From: CALMUP01 sp035327305
GTDB taxonomy: Bacteria; Verrucomicrobiota; Kiritimatiellia; CAIVKH01
Assembly: GCA_035327305.1 (NCBI GenBank)
Contig: DAOLDL010000003.1
Coordinates: 29,549-93,548, forward strand
DNA: 64,000 nucleotides
Reading direction: 5' to 3'
The notes below the pieces were generated by a model. The model was not told where the DNA came from. It saw only the letters and a list, made by a program, of their open reading frames with translations, and ran no database searches. This document shows, piece by piece, positions 43,501 through 52,099 of the stretch. The position numbers and the translations under genes were made by a program. Position 1 is the first letter of the stretch; each line of letters opens with the position of its first letter.

Positions 43501-44455
43501 GTTGGGCATTGTTGTTTTTATCAACATTCGAACCCCAGACATTTTCCGGTTTGAACGCGCCATAGCCGCCGCGACCATTTTCATTACCCTCGTAGCGGGC
43601 GGCAGGGACGGCAATCATCGATTTAACAGTCGGATTGGCGGCACTGCTGTGTGGATCCACATAACGAACACGGTGAGGTTGATAGCTGAAAGGAGCGGCC
43701 ACCGGGGTTGGCGCCCAGACATTCTGCAATTGGACCCATTGACTGGCTTTGCTACCGGCAGTACCGTTTCGGAGTTCCGAACGATTGGGACGAATCGAAC
43801 TTGCCGGCGACCAGGGAAAATCCTCAAGGGTTCGGTCAAAGTGTCCGCTGTCGACCATTACCCATTCAATGCCTTCGTCCACCAAAGCAGGAATCATATG
43901 CAGTGCAAACGACGATTCAGGAGGGAAAAAGCCCTTGGAATAACTGCCACCGGTATTCCAGTTGTCAATGTACGCCTCGCGATGCAAACGAATCTGCATG
44001 CGCATGGATTCGTAGCTGGTGAGCGGCATCAGGGAATGGTGATAAGCAAATCCGACCAGATCGAGGCGAGGATTATCAAGCGTGGTGCGCAATCCGTTCC
44101 GACCCCATCGCCAGTGATCCCGCCAACCCAACCCCCAGATGCCATTGAGGTTTTCCATTAACGAACCGGAAAAACTTACTTGCACGCCGGCGTTCGGCAA
44201 ACCGCGGTCCGCGCCTTGCTGAACCGCATTTTTCGGCCAATCCGTGTAGTTTCCGAATCGCTCGTCATGAATCCCCTTTACGCTGTAGACAAAACGATTG
44301 TTGTTGTCGGTATCGTTGACACTTTCGTACGGAAAATAAACCGGCTGATGCATGTGCCAAAGATAGGTGACATGAATGGGATTTTGCGCCTGCGCGATAC
44401 TTGCCATGCCCAACACCAATACCCCCGAATACTTCAACAATTTGCTCAACTTCAT
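40574..44455 (-). CDS. Secreted GH57 glycoside hydrolase-like protein with two CBM25-type starch-binding modules
   Basis: 1293 residues. Start ATG 44455 follows CAGGAGAAAGTT; a frame-open ATG at 44488 lacks this support. The signal peptide ends at SIAQA-Q. The GH57 domain has HMHQPVY (34-40), GFFPPESSF with a nucleophile-like E180 and LCHSDGDNFG with D328. Two CBM25-like modules lie near 650-745 and 755-860, each ending in a W-D-N-N motif (GAWDNNGG, STWDNNTS). Then come an Ig-like bacterial domain, a jelly-roll-like domain and a C-terminal DGDSNSDGIPDSW calcium-binding-like segment plus a terminal domain. Probably degrades or binds alpha-glucan outside the cell. Confidence 0.82.
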   Translation of the reverse strand: MKLSKLLKYSGVLVLGMASIAQAQNPIHVTYLWHMHQPVYFPYESVNDTDNNNRFVYSVKGIHDERFGNYTDWPKNAVQQGADRGLPNAGVQVSFSGSLMENLNGIWGLGWRDHWRWGRNGLRTTLDNPRLDLVGFAYHHSLMPLTSYESMRMQIRLHREAYIDNWNTGGSYSKGFFPPESSFALHMIPALVDEGIEWVMVDSGHFDRTLEDFPWSPASSIRPNRSELRNGTAGSKASQWVQLQNVWAPTPVAAPFSYQPHRVRYVDPHSSAANPTVKSMIAVPAARYEGNENGRGGYGAFKPENVWGSNVDKNNNAQRPMIILCHSDGDNFGMKNADAFHGQHGLFLNMIQSNPNFSHTTVQDYLDMYPVPANDFIHVEAGSWIGIDGGTPYFDKWIENNSQNNQHPDYWSWSVVVAAQNRVLHAESLENNYSMNDVRWGIGSDTAKAWRYFLQAETSCHWYWDYDTANPWDGNATRGANLAIIEANKVINRHPGVDNVGPAIFHPQRRTWNPGGKHWNEPNNQPSDFEVWTFADDVNGVASVTLKWRTGDFDSYKNLNDYAHELYAHTPGKNSAWNSVPMSGAFYPTAKGPNVPDPINRAMMYSAMINGASNTLVSYYIEAVDTVGNTNKTHILHVWVGESTGGGGGTEPRVVFDPPAPDGCEPVTIKYRKSTSQIGNGPIYIHVGRNGWQNTIIPNPQMTDDGDFWSYTYNTPDETETINVVFNNGAGAWDNNGGIDWQLAVTGCSTGGGGGPISTVWIDPESPEGCGPITIHYNPAGRVLQSAQQVYIHIGRNDGTGRWKDVILPNPAMTLNAGVWSYQYTPLPGTEEINFVFNNGQSTWDNNTSLDWNFVVTGCEGGEPPPTGFAITSPASNLIVGNGTETYDLAGIADGVVGHITWTNDLTGASGLLPVSSPWTIPGVALAVGTNVITVSGTNQIPGGAVTSALDSASNYGGVWTNGSNQGTGFGPWALSGTANAGQFIGAHGFGFWSHEGTNLSQAVRPISSSLSAGESFHVRMKNGWIWENGGSVGLALWDAMSNTVWQLYFNGGDAFYSRSGGSTDIGWTDGGLDIVFTLMDASTYSVSIQPVAGGALRTYTGTVAGAITAFRAWSFNNGTNDENNGNRDYFVNNLKITGYASGNGVSTSDTVIIVRQAVADGDSNSDGIPDSWYQKYGVNHMTPGQADNDIPGGSMTYREAFMYDLNPTNPPGHNPNKVIYMANDQGMTLRVEAPTSTNRWYDVFWSTSLVGGAWTPMGMNVPGNIDNSPVTLIFTNSSEIRYFRTGAKATNP

Positions 44456-44758
44456 AACTTTCTCCTGAACAATTTTCCCCGCCTTCACCCGTAATTAAGG
44501 GTAAAACGATTTAATAAGTATACCCACTTTTTACGACTTGTTTAGACTTTGTGTGGATTATTTAAGTGGTTTAACATATTATTTTATCAATTGGATGTAT
44601 TCCGTTTATATTCAACATATTGCACCGCTTTACCTGGGTGTGTAAAAAGGCATGCTCGGTCACATTGAACAGAAGTAGTGCCAATAATAAGTTTAAGCCC
44701 CATCTTGACACGAGGGTTGGATTTGTCTGAACTATCGCCTTACTTAGGAGAACTTACT
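44456..44758. other. Divergent intergenic region between GH57 gene and CsgG-like gene
   Basis: 303 bases, AT-rich in the middle, no gene seen. On the minus strand a TATACT box (44517-44522) about 60 bases before the GH57 start may be a -10, without a good -35. On the plus strand TTGACA (44705-44710) is a perfect -35 with only a poor -10 (TGAACT). TTAGGAG before 44759 is the ribosome site of the next gene. Confidence 0.35.
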
Positions 44759-45451
44759 ATGAAATGGTTTCTTGCCGCTGTTTTGATTTTTGCCGCACCC
44801 AACCTGTTTGCTGAAAACGATAGGGACGTTGCCGAAGACGGTATCGTCGAAGAAGCCACCATCGAAGTCATAGACGTAGAAATCGGCGCCGAAGTCGCAG
44901 AGGAGTCGGCGGATGAAGTCATTACAATCGAAGAGCCGGCTCAAGCAACACCCAAAACACCGACCTTTGTCGTGATTGTTCCTGAACGCATCGATCACAA
45001 CTGGTATTGGATTCTTTATTCTGACCGCTCGCAACACATCGTCCAATCCGCCATTGAAAAAGCATTGATCCGGGCCGGTGTGGATGTAATTGACCTCACC
45101 ACGGCTTCCCTCCCTTCCGTCGGTGGCGACATGCGGCAACTTCAAACAACCGGCTACGGCATGAAAGTCGGCAAACAATTGAACGCGGATTATGTGGTGT
45201 CCGGCCAGGCAACCGCGGTCATGGCCAGTGAAGGCCGCGCATACGGCGTGAATGTCGTACGCACTCAAGCTGAAGTTTCGGCACGTATTATCCGTGTAAG
45301 CGATGGAAAGATTCTGACCGTAGAAGATGCCAGCGTACTCGAAGGCGGGCAATCCTCTCAAGCCGCCGGACAGAACGCATTGAAAAAGGCCGGTGCGACC
45401 ATTGGTTCAAAATTGGCACGAACCGCGCGCGAACTTTCCGCCGGGGAATAA
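44759..45451 (+). CDS. Exported CsgG/LpoB-like protein
   Basis: 230 residues from ATG 44759 (TTAGGAGAACTTACT upstream). Signal peptide: MKWFLAAVLIFAAPNLFA. A strongly acidic Glu/Asp/Val linker (about 21-65) precedes a single alpha/beta domain containing VGKQLNADYVVSGQATAVMA and SARIIRVSDGKILTVEDASVLEG, the pattern of CsgG/FlgT/LpoB-type proteins (ABC-type nucleotide-free fold). No lipobox is seen, so it is likely soluble and periplasmic. Its role is unknown; the family includes secretion and cell-wall activators. Confidence 0.65.
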   Translation: MKWFLAAVLIFAAPNLFAENDRDVAEDGIVEEATIEVIDVEIGAEVAEESADEVITIEEPAQATPKTPTFVVIVPERIDHNWYWILYSDRSQHIVQSAIEKALIRAGVDVIDLTTASLPSVGGDMRQLQTTGYGMKVGKQLNADYVVSGQATAVMASEGRAYGVNVVRTQAEVSARIIRVSDGKILTVEDASVLEGGQSSQAAGQNALKKAGATIGSKLARTARELSAGE

Positions 45452-45459
45452 TTTTCACG

Positions 45460-45975
45460 GTGAAGCATTCGCATTCGAGAAAATTCGATCATCCTTTTAT
45501 CTGGCCGAATCCTCCGCTCCATGTGGTCCTTCTGGAGCCGGAAATTCCACCCAATACCGGCAACATCGCCCGCATGTGCGCGGCCACCGGCTCGGCATTG
45601 CATTTGATCGAACCGCTGGGCTTCAAATTGGACGACGCCAAACTCAAACGTGCCGGGCTTGATTACTGGGATGCGATTTCACCCAAGTTACACAAAAACT
45701 GGCATGATTTCGTGTCAACGGAGAACCCCGGACGCATGTTTCTGTTCAGCACCGGGGGATCCAAAAGTCTTTTTGACGAGGAATTTCAACCCGGCGATTT
45801 CCTGGTCTTCGGATCGGAAACCCGCGGGATCAGCGATGATGTTCTAGGTCGCTACCCTGAACTTATCATTGGCATCCCGGTCCAGACCCAGCATGTGCGA
45901 TCACTTAATTTATCCACGGCGGCCGGCATTGCCGTATACGAGGCGCTTCGCCAGATCCAGCGGTATTCCATGTAA
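45460..45975 (+). CDS. trmL: tRNA (cytidine/uridine-34-2'-O)-methyltransferase
   Basis: 171 residues with a GTG start (45460); no later ATG keeps the N-terminus complete. LHVVLLEPEIPPNTGNIARMCAATG is represented by PEIPPNTGNIAR, the TrmL signature. LVFGSETRGISDDVL and the SPOUT knot residues GIPVQTQHVRSLNLSTAAGIAVYE (short GIPVQTQHVRSLN) bind SAM. It methylates the wobble nucleotide of tRNA-Leu. It follows the CsgG-like gene by 8 bases. Confidence 0.92.
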   Translation: MKHSHSRKFDHPFIWPNPPLHVVLLEPEIPPNTGNIARMCAATGSALHLIEPLGFKLDDAKLKRAGLDYWDAISPKLHKNWHDFVSTENPGRMFLFSTGGSKSLFDEEFQPGDFLVFGSETRGISDDVLGRYPELIIGIPVQTQHVRSLNLSTAAGIAVYEALRQIQRYSM

Positions 45976-46039
45976 TTTTTTGAACACTTCGGCAATGAAT
46001 CAATCCAATTATCAGCAATAAGTCCATGGGAGATTTTTT

Positions 46040-47029
46040 ATGAGCACAGGCATTACCGCTATCAATGAACAGGTAAAAACTCACAGCGGTTTCGTGAATG
46101 CGTTACGCGCCGAAATCGCAACCGTAATTGTCGGCCAGCAATATTTGGTTGACCGGCTCATCATGGGGCTGTTGGCGAATGGTCATTTACTGCTGGAAGG
46201 CATGCCCGGACTGGCCAAGACTTTATCAGTAAAAACACTCGCCGGCGCCATCAACGCCACCATGCATCGCATTCAATTCACACCCGACCTGCTTCCCGCC
46301 GATATTATCGGAACTCAATTATACAATCCGAAAGACGGTCAATTCACCACGCGCAAAGGCCCGGTTTTTGCCAATCTGGTGCTTGCGGATGAAATCAACC
46401 GCGCCCCGGCCAAGGTTCAAAGCGCGTTACTGGAGGCTATGCAGGAACGCCAGGTTACAATTGGTCCCGACACCTTTGCATTACCTGTACCTTTTCTCGT
46501 ACTCGCCACCCAGAACCCCATCGAACAGGAAGGCACCTATCCCCTCCCCGAGGCCCAGGTCGACCGCTTCATGTTCAAATTGAAGGTGCAATATCCCACC
46601 CTTGAGGAGGAAAAAAAGATTCTCGACGCCATGGCTTCAACGGTTTCCAACACCAAAACCAAACCGGTCGTGGAACTGAAGCAGATACTCGAAGCGCGAA
46701 GCGTAGTTGATAACATCTATGTGGACGACAAGATCAAGGATTACATTCTGTCGATCGTGTTCGCAACACGCGACCCCTCAAATTTCGGCCTCGATATCAA
46801 GCCGTATATCCGCTTTGGCGCTTCTCCACGCGCCACCATTTACCTGACAATGGCGGCGAGAGCGCAGGCCTTCATGAACGGACGAGGTTACGTAACACCA
46901 CAGGACGTGAAATCCATCACACCGGATGTTCTGCGACACCGGTTGCTGGTTTCGTACGAAGCGGAAGCGGAGGACCTCACGTCCGATGACATCATAACGC
47001 GAATTCTCAACAAGCTTCCGGTCCCCTAA
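46040..47029 (+). CDS. moxR: MoxR-family AAA+ ATPase
   Basis: 329 residues. Walker A EGMPGLAKT (53-61), Walker B NLVLADEINRAPAKVQ and sensor regions ATQNPIEQEGTYPLPEAQVDRFMF (short QNPIEQEG) are classical. As in most moxR-bat operons it lies first, followed by a DUF58 protein. It is thought to act as a chaperone-type ATPase for complexes that contain von Willebrand A proteins. Start ATG has GGGAGATTTTTT upstream. Confidence 0.95.
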   Translation: MSTGITAINEQVKTHSGFVNALRAEIATVIVGQQYLVDRLIMGLLANGHLLLEGMPGLAKTLSVKTLAGAINATMHRIQFTPDLLPADIIGTQLYNPKDGQFTTRKGPVFANLVLADEINRAPAKVQSALLEAMQERQVTIGPDTFALPVPFLVLATQNPIEQEGTYPLPEAQVDRFMFKLKVQYPTLEEEKKILDAMASTVSNTKTKPVVELKQILEARSVVDNIYVDDKIKDYILSIVFATRDPSNFGLDIKPYIRFGASPRATIYLTMAARAQAFMNGRGYVTPQDVKSITPDVLRHRLLVSYEAEAEDLTSDDIITRILNKLPVP

Positions 47030-47058
47030 ACAACTTTTTTTGCCGCCGGAGAGGCCTC

Positions 47059-47934
47059 ATGATTCCCGCTGATGTTCTGAAACGAATCAGACAGATTCAA
47101 ATCCGGACCACACACATGGTCAGCGATTTGTTTGCGGGGCAGTACCATTCCGTTTTCAAAGGCCGGGGCATGGAATTCGATGAGGTGCGGGAATACTCAC
47201 CGGGTGATGACATCCGCACGATCGATTGGAATGTCACGGCACGCATGGGCCATCCGTTCATAAAAAAATACGTCGAGGAACGCGAACTCACGGTCATGCT
47301 GCTGGTGGACATCAGCGCATCCAATGATTTCGGAAGCCGTTTGCAGACCAAGCGCGACCTTGCCACTGAAGTGGCAGCCGTGCTCGCGTTCGCGGCCATC
47401 CAGAACAATGACCGGGTCGGGCTTATTTTATTTACCGATGACGTGGAACATCATATTCCGCCCCGCAAAGGTACGCGGCATGTTTTACGGGTAATCCGTG
47501 ATGTGCTCTATTTCAAGCCGAAGAAAAAAGGAACGCGAATTTCCACCGGTCTAGACTATCTTAACAAGGTATCAACCCGAAAGTCCGTGGTATTTCTAAT
47601 CACCGATTTCATCGATTCACAGTATGAGTCGGCATTGGCGGTGACGGCCAAACGGCATGACCTCACCACGGTGTTGATTCGCGACGAAGCGGAAAAATCT
47701 CTTCCATCCGCCGGACTCATTGAATTTGAGGATGCGGAAACCGGTCGCCGGGTTATATTCGACACTTCCAATCCGACGTCCCTGCGCGCGTTCGAAGAAA
47801 CATATGCGCGCGATCAACAGTTGCTGTTAAGCTCATTGCGATCACGCGGTGTAGATATTATTGAATTGGCGGCAGGCAAACCTTATGCCCGTGAATTGGT
47901 GCGTTTCTTCAAAAAACGGGAGAAACGACGATGA
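47059..47934 (+). CDS. DUF58 protein (VWA-like), Bat operon
   Basis: 291 residues. The DUF58 signature GMEFDEVREYSPGDDIRTIDW lies near 38-58 (short parts EYSPGDDIRTIDWN). LLVDISASND (D84, S86, S88) is the metal-ion-dependent adhesion site of its VWA-like domain. No transmembrane segment, so it is cytosolic. Its stop overlaps the next start as ATGA. DUF58 partners of MoxR are common; the molecular role is unclear. Confidence 0.92.
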   Translation: MIPADVLKRIRQIQIRTTHMVSDLFAGQYHSVFKGRGMEFDEVREYSPGDDIRTIDWNVTARMGHPFIKKYVEERELTVMLLVDISASNDFGSRLQTKRDLATEVAAVLAFAAIQNNDRVGLILFTDDVEHHIPPRKGTRHVLRVIRDVLYFKPKKKGTRISTGLDYLNKVSTRKSVVFLITDFIDSQYESALAVTAKRHDLTTVLIRDEAEKSLPSAGLIEFEDAETGRRVIFDTSNPTSLRAFEETYARDQQLLLSSLRSRGVDIIELAAGKPYARELVRFFKKREKRR

Positions 47935-48845
47935 AAAGGATGATTCTATCCACATTTTTCATCGCATGCCTGCTGATTTCCCGACAGGATGCAGAAGGGC
48001 TTGAATTTTCCCATATACTTTCCACCAACCGCATTCACGTTGGCGACCGTGTGGAATTACGCATAACCGCTGAACATCAGGCGGATGAGCGACTCCTATT
48101 TCCATCTCTTCAACGCCAACCTTATATTGTAGCATGGGACTCGTCACTCACCCACCGGAATACGTCGGACGGCAGACGCGAAACGACAGCGCGTTTTGTA
48201 TTTTCATCGTTTGCTCCAGGCGAGCATCGTATATCCACAAATACCATCACGCATCTCAAGGCCGACGGCACGGAGGAAACAATCCCGTTCCCGGTTGTTC
48301 TACTGAATGTAACAACCATATTAACCAATCCTCCGCCAGCATTGGCCGATATCAAGGAACCGGCAACAATCCCCGGAAACCAATGGTTGCGTTTTTTATG
48401 GATCATGCTGGCCATCGTTCTACTTGCTGTACTGGCGGCGTTGGCAATTCGTTATTGGTTGCGGCGACCTGTTAAAGAGAAAATTATTCCCGCCTTGCCT
48501 CCCGATCACATCGCAATGACCGCATTAAACGCTCTCAAGCAACGGCAGTTGATTGAAAAGGGGGAAACCGAACTTTTCTATGTGGAACTGTCGGACATCG
48601 TCCGCCTATATCTGGAGCAACGTTTTGATTTGCACGCACCCGAACAAACTACCGAGGAATTTATCCGAAGCTCCAGCCAATCCAACGTATTATCACCCGA
48701 CCATCGCTTGCTTGCCCAAGGGTTCCTCGAACATTCCGATCTTGTGAAATTCGCACTGCATCGCCCCGGGCCGGTCGACATGAACTCGGCATGGGAATCC
48801 GCCGTTAAACTGGTAAGGGAAACATCCGGGGGGGCACCGTCATGA
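47931..48845 (+). CDS. Bat-operon membrane protein, DUF4381-like
   Basis: 304 residues. A signal peptide (ILSTFFIACLLISRQ) and an Ig-like periplasmic region (about 25-135) precede a single transmembrane helix (LWIMLAIVLLAVLAALAI, about 155-175). The cytosolic C-terminus is helical (LPPDHIAMTALNALKQRQLI..FYVELSDIVRLYLEQRFDLHAPEQTTEEF), the pattern shared with BatD C-termini and DUF4381 proteins. ATGA overlaps on both sides keep it in tight translational coupling between DUF58 and BatA. Confidence 0.78.
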   Translation: MKRMILSTFFIACLLISRQDAEGLEFSHILSTNRIHVGDRVELRITAEHQADERLLFPSLQRQPYIVAWDSSLTHRNTSDGRRETTARFVFSSFAPGEHRISTNTITHLKADGTEETIPFPVVLLNVTTILTNPPPALADIKEPATIPGNQWLRFLWIMLAIVLLAVLAALAIRYWLRRPVKEKIIPALPPDHIAMTALNALKQRQLIEKGETELFYVELSDIVRLYLEQRFDLHAPEQTTEEFIRSSSQSNVLSPDHRLLAQGFLEHSDLVKFALHRPGPVDMNSAWESAVKLVRETSGGAPS

Positions 48846-49837
48846 TTTTCCGCTACCCCTGGCTCCTGTTGCTGGTTCTGCTTGTACCGGCGCTGGTTTA
48901 CCTGCGTTATTCACGCCGCCGCAAAGCCGCCATGAGATTCAGCAACGGCGTCCGGCTCGCAAACCTGCCGACAAGCTGGGTGACGCTGGCCCAGCCCATT
49001 CTTCCGGTGTTGTACGGTATGGGTGTCATTTTCGCCATTATTGCACTGGCTCGCCCACAAAAGGGTCTGGAGGAAAGCCGGGTGCGCATGGAAGGAATCG
49101 ACATTATATTATGCGTTGACGTTTCGACATCGATGCTTGCCGAAGATTTTACCACCGGTGGAGCATCAATCAACCGGCTGGATGCCTCGAAAGATATTCT
49201 CGACCGGTTCATTCGGAAACGTACGCATGACCGGATGGGGTTGATTGCGTTTGCCGCCATGCCATTTACCATGGCTCCGCTTTCGATGGATCACGGCTGG
49301 TTGTTACAACAAGTTCAACGACTGGAAACCGGAGTGCTTCCTGATGGAACGGCCATCGGATCGGGACTGGCTTCGGCCGTCAACCGCCTTCGCGATAGCG
49401 ATGCGAAATCACGAATTGTTATTCTGCTGACCGATGGCGCAAACAACCGCGGTGAAATCTCTCCGCTCAATGCGGCAAAGGCCGCGAGCGCTCTGGGAAT
49501 CAAAGTCTACACCATTGGCGCCGGCTCCGACGGCATGGTGCGAATTCCAGTACGCGATCCATTCGGAGGCACCCGTTATATCCGGCAACCTTCGGATATC
49601 GACGAACCTACGCTTATCCAAATGGCGCAAATGACCGGCGGCATGTATTTCCGCGCCCGCGACATGAGCGATCTTCGCGATATTTTCGATCAGATTGATC
49701 AACTGGAGAAAACCGAAATAACGGTCGATCAGTATCGCTATTTTGATGAGCGATTTCAACCATACTTATGGCTGGCCCTGGCCCTACTCGGGCTGGAAAA
49801 ACTGCTGGCGGTCATTCGCCTCGGGAGGTTGCCATGA
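48842..49837 (+). CDS. batA: BatA, VWA-domain membrane protein
   Basis: 331 residues. Two N-terminal hydrophobic helices (4-22, and about 50-72) precede a VWA domain with the MIDAS D93-x-S95-x-S97 (ILCVDVSTSM), SRIVILLTDGANNRGE and a C-terminal membrane helix (FQPYLWLALALLGLEKLLAVI). The KVYTIGAGSDG segment is typical of BatA. It acts in the inner membrane with BatB and the MoxR ATPase. Start and stop are ATGA overlaps. The bat genes were named for Bacteroides aerotolerance. Confidence 0.93.
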   Translation: MIFRYPWLLLLVLLVPALVYLRYSRRRKAAMRFSNGVRLANLPTSWVTLAQPILPVLYGMGVIFAIIALARPQKGLEESRVRMEGIDIILCVDVSTSMLAEDFTTGGASINRLDASKDILDRFIRKRTHDRMGLIAFAAMPFTMAPLSMDHGWLLQQVQRLETGVLPDGTAIGSGLASAVNRLRDSDAKSRIVILLTDGANNRGEISPLNAAKAASALGIKVYTIGAGSDGMVRIPVRDPFGGTRYIRQPSDIDEPTLIQMAQMTGGMYFRARDMSDLRDIFDQIDQLEKTEITVDQYRYFDERFQPYLWLALALLGLEKLLAVIRLGRLP

Positions 49838-50844
49838 GGTGGGGCGCTCCGGATATATTTGCGTGGATCTGGTTGATCATTCCACTTGCCGGCCTGATCT
49901 ACTATCTGCAAAAACGGCGATTGAAACAGGTGTCACGCCTGATCGATTCCCGGCTTTGGGATTCCATGGCCAGTCGCTGGATTCCCCGGCGCATTTACGG
50001 ACGCCTGACGTTGTGGACGCTGGCGATCATTGTCTTTGGTCTGGCCCTGGCCCGACCCCAATGGGGATTCACCTGGCGGGAAATCCGTCGTTCCGGCCTT
50101 GATATCATGCTGGTTGTAGACACATCGCGCTCGATGCTCGCCGTGGATATGCGCCCCAACCGCCTTCAGCAGGCAAAATGGGGCATTCGCGACATGCTTG
50201 CCCAGTTGCGGGGTGATCGCGTCGGACTCGTGGTTTTTGCCGGGGCAAGTTACCTGCAATGTCCGCTTACTTCGGATTATGGCGCCCTCATGATGTATAT
50301 CGACGACCTCAATGTCGGCCTGGTTCCCCGTGGCGGTACGGCAATTGCCGACGCTCTGCGCACCGCCATTGCCTCTTTTGACAAGTCGTCGGAAGCTGAC
50401 AGGATCATTGTCCTGATTACCGACGGTGAAGACACGGTCGAAGACCCGCTGTTGTTAATTCCAACCCTGAACGAAAACAATATCCGCGTATATGCCATTG
50501 GCGTGGGAACTCCGGAAGGCGAATTGATACCAATCCGTGATGAGTCCGGGCGTGAAAACTTTTTACGCGACCGCTCGGGCAATATCGTAAAATCCAGCTT
50601 GAACGAAGCCGTACTTACCCGATTGGCATTGTCCACGGGAGGCGCGTACATTCGCGCCGCCCCCGGTCAATTTGGCGTCGAACGTCTCGTGCAGGATGAA
50701 TGGTCGAAGTTGAAACAAGCGGCGGGTGAATCCCAACGGATTAAAATGTATGAGGACCGCGCGGGTTGGTTTATCGGACTCGGACTGCTCCTTCTGGTCG
50801 TGGAAGCGGCTCGCGCGGAAAGCCGGGGGAGAAAATTGCGATGA
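49834..50844 (+). CDS. batB: BatB, VWA-domain membrane protein
   Basis: 336 residues from ATG 49834 (ATGA overlap); the frame is open from 49768 inside batA. N-terminal helices at 8-24 and about 58-74 and a C-terminal helix frame a VWA domain with D96-x-S98-x-S100 (LVVDTSRSM). The IVLITDGEDTVEDPLL motif follows, and RVYAIGVGTPEGELIPI matches BatB. Paired with BatA; the two are paralogous. Confidence 0.93.
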   Translation: MRWGAPDIFAWIWLIIPLAGLIYYLQKRRLKQVSRLIDSRLWDSMASRWIPRRIYGRLTLWTLAIIVFGLALARPQWGFTWREIRRSGLDIMLVVDTSRSMLAVDMRPNRLQQAKWGIRDMLAQLRGDRVGLVVFAGASYLQCPLTSDYGALMMYIDDLNVGLVPRGGTAIADALRTAIASFDKSSEADRIIVLITDGEDTVEDPLLLIPTLNENNIRVYAIGVGTPEGELIPIRDESGRENFLRDRSGNIVKSSLNEAVLTRLALSTGGAYIRAAPGQFGVERLVQDEWSKLKQAAGESQRIKMYEDRAGWFIGLGLLLLVVEAARAESRGRKLR

Positions 50845-51560
50845 TATTGCGAAGATTCATGGCCGTACTATTGTTGATTGCTACTTCCGCGTCAGCCCAA
50901 CCGCCGGAAGACAGCGCTCATAATTTGTTCCGGCAGGGAATTAAAAAGTACGCGGCCGGCAACTATCAGGAAGGGCTCGACTTGTTTCTCCTGGCTCTTC
51001 AACGCAACCCGTCACCACCGGATATAGAACCGGCGAAAATTCATTACAACATAGGAATCGGTCATTACCGCTTGAGCCAGCCGGAACAGGCCGGGAAATC
51101 ATTCCTGAACGCCACCAAGACTCCCGACCTGTCCTTGCAGTCCGATGCATATTTCAATCTCGGGAACTCCCTGTATCAGCAGGCGCAAAACCTTTTGAAC
51201 GAAGGCGACGTGGCACCGGCATTCCGGATGTTTCAAAGCGCCTCGACCAACTTTATGGAATCGTTGCGACTTCGAAGCGATGATCGAAACGCCAAGATAA
51301 ATTTTGAATTATCCATACAGGCGCAAATGAAAATATTGCAGATGGTGGCAATGGCCATGTCACGGTTTCAGCGCGGTCAACAACTGGTGGAGGAATTCCA
51401 GTTTGTCGAGGCGGCCGAGTGGTTTTATCAGAACCTGCCGCTGGTTGAGAAAGCCCTTTCCATCGAACCGGAAATCAAAAAACAGTTTGAAACCATGGCC
51501 GAACGCAGTGCGGCGGTGGCCGATATCATCGCTCCTGTCGAATCTGGAGGATTTCCATGA
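50841..51560 (+). CDS. TPR protein of the Bat operon (BatC-like)
   Basis: 239 residues from ATG 50841 (ATGA overlap). Signal peptide: LRRFMAVLLLIATSASA. TPR-like units follow: NLFRQGIKKYAAGNYQEGLDLFLLALQ and IHYNIGIGHYRLSQPEQAGKSFLNA. It is probably periplasmic, near BatA/BatB. The C-terminal part is helical without a clear repeat. ATGA overlap links it to the acidic protein that follows. Confidence 0.78.
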   Translation: MILRRFMAVLLLIATSASAQPPEDSAHNLFRQGIKKYAAGNYQEGLDLFLLALQRNPSPPDIEPAKIHYNIGIGHYRLSQPEQAGKSFLNATKTPDLSLQSDAYFNLGNSLYQQAQNLLNEGDVAPAFRMFQSASTNFMESLRLRSDDRNAKINFELSIQAQMKILQMVAMAMSRFQRGQQLVEEFQFVEAAEWFYQNLPLVEKALSIEPEIKKQFETMAERSAAVADIIAPVESGGFP

Positions 51561-52099
51561 AATGTCCATACTGGAAGTCGAATGCAGGTTTATGGTGTAT
51601 CGTCATCTTCACGACCGTGGCATCACCGGTTTTTTCTGAACTGCCATCCGCAACCGATTATTTCAATTATGGTTCAGCTACGTTTATCCGGGAGGATCCC
51701 CAGAAGGCGCTGGCCATTGTACTTGAAGGATTGGAACATTATCCGGAGCATGATCCCTTGATCCGCCTCAAGGAGCTGCTGGAGCAACAACAGGAGCAGA
51801 ATCAGCAAAACCAGCAGGACCAACAGGAAAGCCAGGAAAACGACCAATCGCCCGAAGACGGCGATAATGAACAAAACGATGATGAATCCGATCAAAACAG
51901 GGACAATGATCCGAATGATACCAGCGAACAGGAAGAGCAACAACCTCCGGAACCTCTGGCCGAGGAAATGACGGAGGATGAAGCGGAAATGGTACTCGAC
52001 AGTTTGCGCCAGCTTGAACAGGCTCAACGCGAACAATTAATGCGGGAAATAATCCGCCGGCAATTGCGGGACATGCCACCCGTGGAAAAAGATTGGTAA
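51557..52099 (+). CDS. Low-complexity acidic/glutamine-rich Bat-operon protein
   Basis: 180 residues. A signal-like N-terminus (AGLWCIVIFTTVASPVFS) is followed by one TPR-like segment (TDYFNYGSATFIREDPQKAL..) and then a Gln/Asp/Glu/Asn-rich stretch (about 75-130). The C-terminus holds a short helical motif (MTEDEAEMVLDSLRQLEQAQREQLM). BatC proteins of other bacteria also end in charged low-complexity tails, so this may be a split or duplicated BatC. Start is an ATGA overlap; the stop overlaps the next start as TAATG. Confidence 0.72.
   Translation: MKCPYWKSNAGLWCIVIFTTVASPVFSELPSATDYFNYGSATFIREDPQKALAIVLEGLEHYPEHDPLIRLKELLEQQQEQNQQNQQDQQESQENDQSPEDGDNEQNDDESDQNRDNDPNDTSEQEEQQPPEPLAEEMTEDEAEMVLDSLRQLEQAQREQLMREIIRRQLRDMPPVEKDW

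Noticed and set aside
44678..44758. Upstream start for the CsgG-like protein at 44678
   Set aside because: The longer N-terminus lacks a ribosome site and hides the signal peptide; TTAGGAG before 44759 decides the start.
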